DNA of 64,000 nucleotides from Neocallimastix lanati (nom. inval.) (lineage: Eukaryota; Neocallimastigomycota; Neocallimastigomycetes; Neocallimastigales; Neocallimastigaceae): NCBI GenBank assembly GCA_016946835.1, contig JACVTC010000031.1, forward strand, positions 152,501 to 216,500, given 5' to 3'. Below the pieces are notes generated by a model that saw nothing but the letters and a program-made list of their open reading frames with translations, ran no database searches and had not been told where the DNA came from. Position numbers and translations under genes: made by a program. Shown in pieces: positions 43,363-55,982 of this stretch (its first letter is position 1; each line of letters opens with the position of its first letter).

Positions 43363-43834
43363 AGTCTGCCATCGTCCCAAAACAGTTGACTTAAAAGAAG
43401 ATGATGATTATGAAGAAACTGCTGATTTCCAAGAAGGTACTACTACGGATTATTACGAAGATTTTGATGATGAGTCGGATGGTTCCAAAGAATTTGATTA
43501 CTTAGTAAACGTTATAAAGAGAAAGGCAAATCATAAAGATGAAGAGACTAGTGACCAAAGAGGAAAGAGGGTTCACCGTAGTCTAAGAGATGATCCTAAG
43601 CCAATAGTTACTCCAGGTTTACGAAAACAAAAAGAAAATCAATTAAGGGGAACAAACTTTTATGCCTTAAAAAAAAAGTATAAATAGTTGTAAATTTTGC
43701 TACCAATTTTTAAAAATCAAAAATCAAATTAATAATAAAAAAAAGAATTAAATAAATAAAATAAAATAAAATAAAATAAAATCTTTGTATTTATTATTAT
43801 TTTTATTTAATTTCTCATAACCTTAACATTTATA

Positions 43835-43851
43835 TGGTAGAGATATCGGGG
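43835..43851 (+). promoter_or_regulatory. Primer-binding site of E2
   Basis: TGGTAGAGATATCGGGG, 6 nt after the LTR end, one or two bases different from the A1 and A2 sites. Implies that the A and E families use the same primer tRNA type. Confidence 0.7.
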
Positions 43852-44127
43852 AATTAAATAGAAATAATAGTAAATAACATAGATTTTTTTTTAAATTTAT
43901 TTATTTTATATTGATAAACAAGTAAGTCGTTAATCCTTTGATTAACCTATGGCGCTTGTTTGATATATATATATATAATTTTTTTTTTAATAAGTAAAAT
44001 TAAGATTCTAAAAAAACAAAATTTGTAAAATTATAACAAGGAGCGGATAGAGCTCATATACAATGTATTCTCAGATAACAACAAATTAACTCTATTCATA
44101 GTAGGTTAGTTAATTTGGAGATTAATT

Positions 44128-44290
44128 GGAAAGTAGACGAAGGTATTTGGTTACCGACCCGGTAATAATAGTTCAGCCTTCAATGTTTCAACACACGAAG
44201 GTGCGAGTACTTTCCAAGCACTAGCGAATAAGGAGCTAGGTTAAAAAAAAACAATCTTACGTCACCGAAAGCGTAAGATTGTTTTTTTTT
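44128..44290 (+). ncRNA. Second structured RNA segment in the E2 leader
   Basis: GGAAAGTA (44128-44135) pairs with TACTTTCC (44208-44215). Inside are two hairpins: TTACCG/CGGTAA (44151-44165, 3-nt loop) and CCTTC/GAAGG (44177-44201). Then comes CTAGC/GCTAG (44221-44239). Last is a perfect 19-bp hairpin (44243-44261 with 44272-44290) with the 10-nt loop TCACCGAAAG. The unit is G+C-richer than its surroundings and absent from A1, A2 and D3. It may be a leader domain of E or a small structured RNA carried into it. No known class is recognised. Confidence 0.6.
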
Positions 44291-44524
44291 TATATATTTT
44301 TTTTTACTTTTCTTTGTGCTAGTTATAAGGCACTATATTATATAAAGTATCAGATTTTGGCTAACTTTTCCATTTAATTTTTTTTTATTTTTCTTATTGC
44401 TGGTACTTTATTTGTTATATAATTCCTGTGATAGAATCTTAATTTACTTTGAAAATATTGTGTTTTTAGTTAATTTTTATTAGTTAATAAAAATATTATT
44501 GAATACTTTTAAAATTTTTTATTC

Positions 44525-44684
44525 CGTACATAGATTATCGGATTAAGTTTATCCTACATAGTAATTGGGCTAGTGGGCTCTGAACTGCTATATTTTACAT
44601 TGAATATAGTAATCGTGGCACACGCGTGGCATGACACCATTAGGTAAGCTGCACATCAGACAGTGTGTACTATCAGATTGTACG
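44525..44684 (+). ncRNA. Conserved structured leader RNA of E2
   Basis: Closing stem CGTACA (44525-44530) / TGTACG (44679-44684): the pair that is G-C in A1 is A-U here. Internal hairpin CTATATT (44588-44594) / AATATAG (44603-44609), where a T-A pair of A1 is A-T. The shared unpaired blocks GGATTAAGTTTATC, CATGACACC and AAGCTGC are present. Confidence 0.75.
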
Positions 44685-44860
44685 ACAATAAAGTTTTTTT
44701 TTTGTATTTAATAATTATAATTAATTAATAATTTTATTAGCTATAACAATATTAATCGTTTAAAAGAAAATAAAATTTTTTGTGAAAGGAGAAAATAATA
44801 AATTAAACCTTGCTTCTTAATCTCTAAAATTAATACTACAAAATACTAAATAACCAAATT

Positions 44861-45049
44861 CAAGCGGTCGATAAAGATTTCGAGCTTGAAAAATTTTCTT
44901 TGAGTCGTCGATAAAGATTTCGAACTTAAAATTATTCTATTAAGTTGTCGATAAAGATTTCGAACTTAAAATTATTCTTAATAAAGTAGTCGAAAAGAAC
45001 CTCGTGCTTTATAATTTCTACTAAGTTGTCGATAAAGATTTCGAGCTTA
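44861..45049 (+). repeat. Array of five small hairpins in the E2 leader
   Basis: A unit of about 28 nt with core TCGATAAAGATTTCGA recurs at 44861, 44899, 44941 and 45022, with a diverged fifth unit at 44981-45012. Each can fold, with arms that differ but still pair: CAAGC/GCTTG, TTTGAGT/ACTTAAA, AAGTT/AACTT, TAAAG/CTTTA and AAGTT/AGCTT. They lie just before gag. Confidence 0.7.
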
Positions 45050-45222
45050 TACCTACTAAAGAAAGCAAGTAAAATTATTATTTTCAAAAGTTACTAAAAT
45101 ATATTGTTTTAAAAATTGATTCGATATTAAATTACCTATTAAATTATATTTTAAAGTTGGATTTCCAAATTTATTCGTATTTAATCACCTCATTAATATA
45201 TAACAAGAAATATTTAGATAAA

Positions 45223-46130
45223 ATGTCCAAGGAAACATCTTTGAGCTTCAAAGAATTGAAAAAAGAATTAAGAGATATTGTGATACTTAGCAAGGACAAT
45301 TTAGATATTAAGTCCTGGGCTACTGAATTAAAACTTTGGATTAAGATACAAGGTATCAAAGATCCGGAAACAATATTTAATGCTTGTTTACTTACCAGCT
45401 CTGGTGAAGTACAACGTGTTATTGAAGATTTGGGAGAAGATAGTGATGATGAAAGTGATGATTCATCAGATGAAGATGAAGATGATTATGAAGAAGAAAA
45501 TGTTGATGATGATATTAAATTTCCTTCCCTTGAAAAAATTATTTCAAGTCTTAAAAATTTTTACGGTATTAAAGAAGACCAAAATTTACTTCTTAAAGAA
45601 CTTCGTGCAATGTGAATTAAAAGAAATGAAAAGATTAAAAACTTTAATGTAAGATATAGAACTTTGTACACTAAACTTGATAAAAAGAGAAGAGCATTGG
45701 TATACTAGATTATATTGATTCTATTCAAAATAATTATGAAGCCTGGAAGAAATAATCCCTTAAAGATGATATAGGTATGGATAAAGAATTCAAAATTGCC
45801 GAGAAAGTAGATAGACTTTCTGTAAGGAACAATAATATTAATACCTATAATGTTAATAATTCCCAACATAATCAAAATAATCAAAACAGTACTACTTCAA
45901 GACTTTATCCTAAAAGAAGAAACGAAACTTTCCAAACAAGTCAAACAAATAATAAACCGAAACCTCAAGATATTATAGAAGAATCAACCCAGAAAGTGAG
46001 AAATTTATCCGTTAAAACTTGCTTCTTCAGTAAGGAAGAAGGTCATTACTCATACTATTGCCCTCAATTAAATAAGATTATGGAAAAAAATAAAAAAGAA
46101 ATATATTCCAAAAAGTCTTTAAACTTCTAA
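45223..46130 (+). pseudogene. Gag region of E2
   Basis: The ATG at 45223 (MSKETSLSFKELKKEL) aligns with the start of A1 Gag. The helical N-part, acidic linker and capsid-like region follow A1, and a knuckle-like segment CFFSKEEGHYSYYC lies near the end. It is broken and therefore given as one fossil region. It ends at the frameshift signal. Confidence 0.8.
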
Positions 46131-46170
46131 ATGGGAGCAGAAGCACTCCCAATGACAAAAAAATAGCTTC
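46118..46170 (+). promoter_or_regulatory. Predicted -1 frameshift signal of E2
   Basis: T-TTA-AAC (46118-46124), an 8-nt spacer, GGGAGC (46133-46138) with ACTCCC (46145-46150; five pairs), and loop GAAGC (46140-46144) with GCTTC (46166-46170). Flanking bases differ from A1 but heptamer, spacing and both stems are kept. Confidence 0.8.
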
Positions 46171-49100
46171 ATTAAATAATTTACAAAATAATACTTTTAC
46201 CAAGAATACTCAAATTGATAATAGTTCCTTTAATGAAGACTATGAAGAATCTGATTTTAGTGACACAACTGAAAGTGAAGATGATATTATTATAAACGCT
46301 ATAAAAAGGAAAATGAATGATAATAACAGCGGAAAAGAAGAAAATAATTCCAATAAGGTACATAAAAGTTTAAAAGATAATCCACGTCCTTTCGCAACTC
46401 CTACTTTAAGAAAGAAGAAAGAAAATGGGCTACATAATAAACCAAATAAAGTTTATAAAAATCAAATACATCCTTCAATTTTAACTCAACCAAATATTAA
46501 CAAAGAAAAACAAAAAGGAAAGGAATTAAGAAATATGACAAGAGTAAGAGAAAGTAAAGAAGAAAACAACAATTATTCATCAAAAGGAAAGGAAAAAGTT
46601 GAATCTGAAGATATACTTGTAATCGATAATGAAATAGAAGATATAAAAATGAATAAAGATAATCAACAAAATAAAACTAATACTTTAAAAAAATATTAAT
46701 TTCAACAAAAACTAAAGAAACTAATAATGGAAATACTCAGTTAATAAAGAGGAATATCAAAATGATGAATAATAAAGAACCTTACAATATAATGGATGAT
46801 TTAAATAATCTTAAATCCAGTATTACGATAGGTCAACTCTTGAATGCATGTCCGAAAATTCGTTCACAATTAACTCAAGGTTTAAAGTTAGAAAAATCTA
46901 AAATAATTGGAACTGTAGACAATGTAATAGCACGAACTTTATTAGTAAATAACTATGATCATAGCTACATAAGTAAAAGTAATGAAGTAGCTGAAGAAGA
47001 CTTAGCAATGGTTGATGCAAGTGTAGATGGAGTACTAGGAAAACTTTTAATTGATTCTTGTAATAATCTTAGCATCGTTACTAAACAGTATTTTGATAAA
47101 TTACCTGGTGAATATGAAACAGTTGGAAAAAGTCGTGGAAGAATCCAACTAGCAACACAAGATGAAGAATACTCAGAAGGAATTATTGTTCGATTACCAG
47201 TAAAAATTAATAATTATGAATTTAATGCGGACTTTAGAATTATTGAGAAAGAAGATTCTTTTTATGATATGTTAATAAACTTTAAAACTTAAATCGATCA
47301 TTGTTTATTTATTCATCCAACCTTAAACAGTCTATGTAAACTTTTGTCAGAAAGTGATTACGAAGAAATAGCTAAAATAAATAATCAATATTATAATGAA
47401 GAAAGTATAATCTGCACTATTAGAAAAGTTAAAGAAGCGAATAATGAAAAGGAAATCATAAAGGAATTAACTCCAATGGAATTTATTGAGAGTGATGAAT
47501 TTTTAAGTACCTTAAATAAAGATTATAAAGAACAAGAACAAACTATTAAAATTCTCAAAGAAATGATTGACATAGTTGCTACTTCAACAGAAGAACTAAC
47601 TCCTTCTAAACTTTCACCACATAAGATCCGTTTAAAAGCTAATGCAAAGCCAGTAAAATTAAGAAGTTATAGGTTAACTAAATTAAAATCAGATATCTTA
47701 AAAGAAGAACTTACAAAGCTTATTAAGAAAGGATTGATAGAACCATCCTGTTCAGAATGGTCATCTCCAGTAGTACTTATTCTAAAACACAATGGAAAGT
47801 GGCGCTTGTGCATTGACTACCGAAAAGTCAATTATATGACAGAAAAAGATTCTTATTTAGTTCCATATATAGATGAAATTTTTGATAGTCTCGGAGGAGC
47901 TAAAATATTTACAACTCTTGATTTATTTTCTGGTTTCCACCAAATCTTAACGGATGAAGAAAGCGTTGAAGTAACCACTTTCACTACTAAGTTTGGAAAT
48001 TATCAATTTAAGGTTATGCCTTTTGGACTTACTGGAGCTCCCTCAACCTTCCAAAGAGAAATGAATAAAATTTTATTCCCTTTTATTGGTGAATTTGTTT
48101 ACGTATTTATTGATGATGTTTTAATCTATTCAAAAAGTATCGAAGAACATTTAATTCATATTAAACAAGTATTAGAAGTATTTAAAGAAAACAAGTTAAA
48201 AATTAATATTGAAAAGTGCCATTTTCTTCAAACTGAAGTTGATGTATTAGGTCACAAACTTACTACTAAAGGATTAAGCCCCATGGAAAGCAAAATAATA
48301 GCTATTAAGAAGTGGGAAGCCCCTTCATCACTATGAATTAATATCATTTCTAGGTGCAGTAGGATATTATCGTGACTTTATTCCTAAATATGCTCAAATT
48401 ACCTCACCTTTATGTAAATTATTGAAAAAGAATACTAAATATGAATGGAATAAAGAACAACAAGAAAGCTTTGAACTCCTAAAAGAAAAATTAATCAATG
48501 CATCTATTCTAAAATTTCCGTTATTTGACAAACCTTTTATAATTAGAACTGATGCTTCGTATAATGGAATTAGTGGAGTTCTTTTACAAAAAGAAGAAGA
48601 AACCGGTAAGGAGCATCCAATACACTTTATAAGTAGAAGTTTAAAGAAATCTGAAAAGAATTATAGTATCACCGATTTGGAAGGAAACGCTTTGTTTTAC
48701 TGTATGACTAAATTTAAATCTTATATTGAAGGAAATCCATTACCTACAACTATTTACACAGATCATAAACCATTAGTTGGTTTATTTAAGAATAAAGAAC
48801 CTTTGAATGCAAGGCAAACAAGATGGTGTCTAACCGCTAGTATGCTTGGAATTAATATAAAATATGAATCAGGCAAAAAGAATATGTTAGCTGATGCTCT
48901 TTCAAGAATGAAAAGTAAGGAAGAGAGAAAGATATTATTAACAAAATTTACTAATGGAAATAATGAAGAATTATTATCCAAAGTTATAAAGGAATTTATT
49001 AATGAAAAGTTTACTGTTATTGATGGTGAAGATTACTTTATCGACAACGGAAATTATAGAAAATTAATAACGGATGAGAATGAAAGGTTTAAATTAATTT

Positions 49101-50133
49101 TAAAGCTCATAATATTGGCCACGAAGGATATTACAAAACATATCAAAGACTTAAGAAAAACTTTTATTGGAATCATATGATTAAAGATATTAAAAGAATT
49201 ATTAGTAATTGTGAAAAATGCCAGTTATATCGTCCTCAACTATATCCAGAACCAACCGAAAACCATCCAACTAAAGTAGAAGGTCCCTTCGTGCACTTAG
49301 GATTAGATATTATAGGACCTTTGCCAAAAACAAGAAATAACAATCAATATATTATCGTTATAGTTGATTATTTCACCAAATGGGTTGAAGCTGAACCCAC
49401 TGAGAATATAACTTCCTATGATGTAATTAAATTTTTAATTAACGTTTTTGAAAGACATGGTGTTCCCCAAGTTATTACTACCAATAATGGAGTCCAATTC
49501 ACCTCTGACATGACAAAAATCTTTCTTGACATTTATGACGTTTATGTAAAATTCATAGCTACTTATCACCCTGAATCCAATGGTCTCACTGAAAACCGAA
49601 ATAAAGAAATTGGAAAATTGCTTCGTTTATTAGGAAAGAAAAATCAAGATTGCGATGAAGTTCTTCCTTCCGCTCTATGGGCTCTTAGAACAACTAAAAA
49701 TACAACTACAGGTCATTCCAATTTTGAACTAGTATATGGAAGAGAAGATCAACAGCCCTATGATATAGCCATAAGAACAATTGAAAACGCCGGTAAATCT
49801 TACGATGAAATTCTCATGGAAAAGTTTGTTCGACACTACCAATGGATAAGAGAAGCATGCGAAAATGTAAAGAATGCCAACAAGTATTGGGCAACAAGAC
49901 GAGAAGAACAAATAAGTATAAAAAAAGGAAAAGAATTAAATGTTGGTGATCTTGTTCTTGTTAGAAACTTTAGCCGCACTAAGCTAGAACCATATTACAA
50001 TGGATCATTTAAAATTTTAAAAATTCAATTCAATACAGCAACTTTAATCGATCAGAAAACTGGAAAACAACTCGACAGGAATGTTCATTTTAAAAATTTA
50101 GTAAAGTTTAACTCCGCTTACAGAGAAACTTGA
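46131..50133 (+). pseudogene. Pol region of E2, broken
   Basis: Same order as A1: protease-like motif LIDSCNNLSI near 47050; RT with WRLCIDYRKVN near 47800 and FIDDVLIYS near 48110; RNase H with RTDASYNGISG near 48547 and TDHKPL; an integrase zinc part near 49100-49230; and the integrase core (GLDIIGPL, NGVQFTSD, NGLTENRNKE, about 49300-49600). The tail RNVHFKNLVKFNSA matches A1. Broken, several breaks. Between the end of gag and the protease lies a Lys/Asn-rich linker as in A1. Confidence 0.82.
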
Positions 50134-50151
50134 GTCTTCGTCGGGGCATCT

Positions 50152-50639
50152 TGATAAGAATGTACTAAATAATGCATTTTTAATTAAATCTACGATTTAT
50201 TTCTAATACATTATGTGTACATTATTATTTTTGTACTTTATTAAATTTTTAAATCCAAAGATCAAAAATTAAATCAAAAATTATATTAAACTTTATATTT
50301 TTATGTTAAATCTTATATTAATAGTAATATTTTTATATATTAAAAGCTTATATTAGCAATATTAATAATAAATCTTATTTTTTTATTTTTATATTAATAA
50401 TGAAAATTTGTATTAATAATATTTTTATATATTGATAATTAAAAATTTATATATTATATTTTAACTTTTATTATAAAATTTTATATCGAAATGTTTTATT
50501 TTATATTGACAAATTATTTATTTTATTAAAAACCTTTATATTAGAATAGTATTTTTATTTTTATTTGAATATTTTAACAGATTGTAATAAAAATTATAGC
50601 CAATTAAATAAATTCTTATTAGTAATATTTTAGATAGAT

Positions 50640-50674
<35 letters not shown>

Positions 50675-50970
50675 TTTTATTAATATTATAAATGTATTTT
50701 ATTTATATTGTTATAATTAAATTTTATATAATTGATTATAAAAATCAATTTAAATTTAATAGTTTTTATAATAAAAAAATAAAATGTAATTTAGTGGCAA
50801 GAACAAACTTTTATGCCTTAAAAAAAAAGTATAAATAGTTGTAAATTTTGCTACCAATTTTTAAAAATCAAAAATCAAATTAATAAAAAAAAAATTAAAT
50901 AAATAAAATAAAATAAAATAAAATCTTTGTATTTATTATTGTTTTTATTTAATTTCTCATAACCTTAACA
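50152..50970 (+). repeat. 3-prime LTR of E2
   Basis: TGATAAGAATG...CCTTAACA, 819 bp, close to solo LTR E1 (14496-15344); the difference is partly the shorter A-run near 50643-50671. A purine tract (TCGGGGCATCT) precedes it. TATA-like GTATAAATAG near 50829. Confidence 0.88.
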
Positions 50971-50974
50971 TTTT

Positions 50975-51893
50975 TGTTAAGGAATGAACGAATAATGTTA
51001 ATTTTATTATTTTTCATAAAAATAACTTAACCACTAAAATTAAATTATTTATTTCCTTACTTGGAGATCTTTCTTATGTTCTATTAATGCCAAATTATTA
51101 CTAATATTAAATTTATTATTATTAATATAAATTCTTTATTAATATCAATACTTTATTATTAAAATTAATACTTTATTATTAATATCAATATTATTATCAA
51201 TATCTAGTTTTATTAATATGATTTATTCTATCAATATTTTATTATTAAAGAAAATTTTATTTTACAATATTACTAATGCAGATTATTTATTATTAATAAA
51301 ATTAATATAACTAATAATGATTTAAAAAATTATTTTACTTAAATTCATGATCCTTATCATTAAAATTAGTAATATTTCCTTCCAAAATACACCCTATTTT
51401 AATAATAGATAATAATCTAAAATACTTTTATTTAAAAATAGTATAAAATTAAATAATACTCTATTACTAATAGTTCTGTAAAAGTAATAAAATTATTTTT
51501 AAAATATATTATCATTACAATTAATAATAAATAGTTTAGAATTTAATAATATGTAACAATTATTTATTATAATAGAATAGATTATGAATTTATAATTTAA
51601 ATACAATTCAAACATGTAACTCTAAGATATTCTAAAGAAATGGCTTGACCATTTCTAACGATAAAAATATATATATATATATATATAGATGAGAAAATTG
51701 TATTTTAGAAAAAATAATCTTGAAAAATATAATCTTATTCAAGAAATTAAATTATCTTTAGTTTTAATTGAATAATTTTTATTAAATAAATAAATAAAAT
51801 ATTTTAAAAAAAAAGATATATTTTAATTTTTAATTTTGTTTTATTTTAGTGCTTATTTCTATATTTATTATAGATCTGTCCCGAACTTCAACA
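50975..51893 (+). repeat. LTR-like block P
   Basis: TGTTAAGGAATGAACGAATAA...CGAACTTCAACA, flanked by TTTT on both sides. Its start resembles the G/J type (AAAGAATGAATTAATAA). No second copy is in the window and it has no reading frame. A TA microsatellite lies near 51669-51686. Confidence 0.6.
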
Positions 51894-51897
51894 TTTT

Positions 51898-54097
51898 TGT
51901 GTAAAGAATTAATTAAAAATATTTAATTATATTAATAATTAATTCTTTTGTTAAGTTGTGACTTAGATTAAAGGGTAAACTTGGTTGGAAGCCTTAATCT
52001 AATAACCTTATGGATTTTATTTTATTTTATAAATTTATTTATTCAAATTATAAAAATATTATTTTATTATTAAACTTTTAATTAACTATATTTTATTTAA
52101 TATGTTTTATTATAAAGTTATCAGATTATTAGTAAATAATAATATTACAAAGATTTAAAAAAAGAATATTTTTTAGTTCTTTTATATTTTTGAAAAACAA
52201 TATAAAATATTTAATAATATATTTTAATAAATACTAATTTAAAGATAACAATATAAAATATAATTTTAATATATAAAGTAACAAATTAATATATATATAA
52301 TATAAGATAATAAAAATATATAAAATAATATAATTAATAAAAAACAATTTTTATAAATAATATTCAACTATATTAATTAATAAAAAAAGGGATAATATTA
52401 ATTAATATGTAATACAATATTAATCAATTAATATATTTGGGATTCAATAATGTATAAAAGGGATAATATTAATTAATATGTAATACAATATTAATTAGGT
52501 TATGAACGGTACAAGGATTTAAGGAGTACAAATTATATTTTTAATTAAATTATTATTTATATAGTATTGAATATAAATTAATTTGTATCATATCCTTGAC
52601 ATCTTTCTACAATTAATAATAAAAAATATTATTAATTGATATAAAATTAAAAAATATAATTTAAAATATTGAAAACGAGAATATTTAAACTTAAAGTTTA
52701 TTATAAGATTATAATAAACAACACTAAAAGTCAAAAGTCAAGAGTATTTTAGAAATTATTTTATTATAAAAATTTTTTATTAAAAGTAATTTTAAAATAT
52801 TTGTGTTAATTATTATAATTTCTTATAATAATAACTCTTGATTATTTTTAGAAGAATCAAGAGTCCTATTTATATTAATTTGATTTCTAATCTTGGAAAA
52901 TTATTTCTATCTAGAAAAAGATTAGAAGAAAAAACTAGATAGATCTCGATTTGTGTTTAATTACATCAATCTTTAGTTAATAAGAAAAACCGAAAAAGGG
53001 AGAAAACTTATTAACTAATTATATATTAATTTTATTAATATTTAATCACAAGTATTATTAAATAATTAATTCTTTTAATTTTCTTAATTAAAAGTCCAAG
53101 AAATAATATAATTTAATTATTTCTTGATTAAATAAAATTATCATTTTAATATAATTTAATTTTTTTTTAATTAAATAGAATTTATCATTATTTTAATACA
53201 ATAATACAGATATGAAATGGAAGTAAAAACCTTAATTATTAATAAATTATTTTATTAATAATTACATAAAAATAAATTAGTTAATCACTTGATTAATTAT
53301 CATAGGATTTATAAAATGATCTAAAAATAACATGATATAAGATAAATTTGTGTAACAACATAAATTCTATAAAATACATAAAATTAATGTAAACATAAAA
53401 TTTATAACATAAATTTTATGTTAGTAAATAATTTATAAATGAATTAAGTTTTATTTTATTTCATTTTAAATATTTTATTTTATTATATTTTTAACTATTT
53501 TAATAATTATTATTTTATATTAATATTTTATTAATTTTAATAAATTTATATTTTTATTAATATTTTATGAATATTTTATTTTAATATTTTATTTTATACT
53601 TTTATATTAAATACTTTAAATACTTAATAATTACTCTAAGAGAATTAATTAATTAAATAGTTTATTATGAATTTAAAATATAAAAACAAGAATAATTCTT
53701 TATAATTATTCTTTGCAGCACAATTTTATGCCAAATTTATATTATAATTATTTTATATTTTCGAATAATAAATAAATACATGTATTAATAAATTTTATAA
53801 TTATTTTTAAATAAATAAATAAATTTTATAATTAAATAACAACTTTATAAAACTTCTCCCAACAAGAGAACTTGAACCAAAGGCGTACTTTATCAATACA
53901 TTATTATAATTTAATATATTAATTATTGATAATTTAATTTAATGTAAATAAATTTTAAAACAATAACATTAATTAATAATTACTATGTGTCATAATTAAT
54001 AAAATTATTCATAAAATTTTATAAAATAATAAACTTTAAATATTAATTTTTAATAAAGAATAATAATTATTTTGAAAAATAATTATAATTCTTTACA
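51898..54097. repeat. LTR remnants O and N, probably two nested
   Basis: The left part begins TGTGTAAAGAATTAATTA (G/J-like, plus strand). The right part ends AATTCTTTACA and on the minus strand resembles D/K LTRs, including the start-site hairpin at 52835-52863 and the TTTATTATAA blocks. I could not place the border between them (perhaps near 52600). No reading frame. Confidence 0.5.
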
Positions 54098-54100
54098 TTT

Positions 54101-54760
54101 TGATACGGTACCACCATAAAAAATAAGATTTAGGTAAAAAAATGTAGGTTAGAAATAATGTATAAAGATTATTGGTTATATAAATTAAAATAATTTATAT
54201 ATAGTTATTCAAATAATTATTTTTAAAAGCATGGTTAATTCTTTTATCATAATTAAAATAGATAAATTATATTATTAATGATTCTATTATTATGATAATT
54301 AATTAATTCATCGTTATTATTAATAAGTTTTATTTTATATTTTAAATATTATTTTGAGAATTATATAGTTTTAGGAATTATATTATAAATACTGATAATT
54401 ATATTTTATTTAGGAAATATATTTTAAATATTAATAATTAAATACATTTAATAATGAAATTGTATTTTTTAAATAAAGTTATTAGGAAATTAATAGTTTA
54501 AGAGATATGTTTAATAAAAATATAATATTAAATAATTATTTTAACAATTATATAAAATTAAGAGAATGTAATAATAAATATTTATATATGTAAAGATAAA
54601 ATAATAAAAATCAATAAAGAATAAAATATTATTATAAAACATTATTATTATAAATTATTTACTTATATTTATTAGAATATATTATCGTGTCATAATTCCC
54701 TAGAGAAACGACCAACTAAATTAATAACTCGATATGGAATATTTTAAATGTTCTGTATCA
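54101..54760 (+). repeat. LTR-like block L
   Basis: TGATACGGTACCACC...TTCTGTATCA, 660 bp, with inverted TGATAC/GTATCA ends. TTT precedes it and TTTT follows. No second copy and no reading frame. Confidence 0.6.
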
Positions 54761-54764
54761 TTTT

Positions 54765-55978
54765 TAATAAAGAATGAAGTAATAAATTGATTCTTATTAA
54801 AAACCTCTTAATATAGTCAATGTGATTTTTAAAATATTAATAAATTTATGTATTCTTTACATTAATACTTTTACTATATTATTTGATCTAAAAATTTAAG
54901 TTTATATATAAAATTTAATTTAAATTTATGTTCATTCTTTATAAAGGTAAATTAAATTTATGAGAGTCTATCAACAACATAGTACTAATTACTTTTAGTA
55001 TTATTTTTCTAAATAAGGAATAATTCCTGTATATAAACAACTTAAATAACTTTATCAATATTTCTGTCTTTCGAATTAAGAAATAATTGAAATGAAAGAA
55101 ATAAATAAAATAAAATTTTCTGTATTTAAAATTGTAAAAGATTTTTCATATATTAATAAATGTATTTTATTTTCTATTATGTCATTCAAATTAATATATA
55201 AGATTACATATTAAATTAGTATCAAAATTAAGTTAAAGTATTCAGTTTTATTGTAATGCTGCTTCTTTTTTTTATTTATTTAATTCTTATCTATAATGCA
55301 TCTTTTATATTATAGATTTATTTTAGTTAATTTGAATATTAGGAAATAATAAAATTTCTATTTATTACAATAAGGAAATAATCAATAAGATTTAAAAATC
55401 TATTGTTTTTCCATCTCTTCAACTACTTCCAGAGGCTTTGCTACTTTTATATCTTCAAAAAGATATAAATTGACTACCTTGGAATCCCTTTCTAGGGGGG
55501 AGAAAAAAAAGAATAAATAGAAATAATAAATAAAATAAATAAAAATAAAATAAATAAAAATAAAATAAATAAAAAAAATAAAAATAAATAAATATAAATA
55601 AAAATAAATATAAATAAAATAAATAAATAAAAATAAAATAAATAAATAAAAATAAAATAAATAAATAAAAATAAAATAAATAAATAAAAATAAAATAAAT
55701 AAATAAAAATAAAAATAAATAAATAAAAATAAAATAAGTAAATAAAAATAAAATAGGTAAATAAAAATAAAATAAATAAATAAAAATAATAATAAAAAAA
55801 ATAAGTAAATAAAAATAAAATAAATAAATTAAAATAAAATAAATAAATAAAAATAATAATAAAAATAAAATAAAAATTAAAATAAAAATAAAATAAATAA
55901 ATAAAAATTATTGTGTGTAGTAAATTTTCTACTTATTTAATATTATATAATTTTTTTTTAATTCCTCGAGCCATAACA
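54765..55978 (+). repeat. Solo LTR J2
   Basis: Matches J1 (22200-23225) throughout, ending CGAGCCATAACA. The AAAT/AAAAT simple-repeat tract (about 55500-55910) is about twice as long as in J1. TTTT on both sides. Confidence 0.85.
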
Positions 55979-55982
55979 TTTT

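Larger units (their letters stand above)
41116..43649 (+). mobile_element. Ty3/gypsy element A2, truncated copy
   Basis: A-family copy: LTR 41116-41900, primer site 41909-41925, leader RNA 42087-42250, gag 42405-43322, frameshift signal 43310-43362 and the start of pol. It then ends where E2 begins, so most of pol and the 3-prime LTR are absent. What remains is close to A1. It begins three bases (TTG) after the D3 LTR. Confidence 0.88.
43650..50970 (+). mobile_element. Ty3/gypsy element E2, broken
   Basis: E-family Metaviridae element. Only the end of its 5-prime LTR remains (43650-43828, matching 50800-50970). It has primer site 43835-43851, a long structured 5-prime leader, gag from 45223, frameshift signal 46118-46170, pol region to 50133 and 3-prime LTR 50152-50970. 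It is broken, about six to eight breaks, so older than A1. Proteins are recognisably close to A1 throughout. Its left end is fused to A2. Confidence 0.88.

Noticed and set aside
44243-44300. Bacterial-type intrinsic terminator (hairpin then T-run)
   Set aside because: The T-run is itself part of the 19-bp stem, pairing with an A-run, and the context is a eukaryotic retrotransposon leader.
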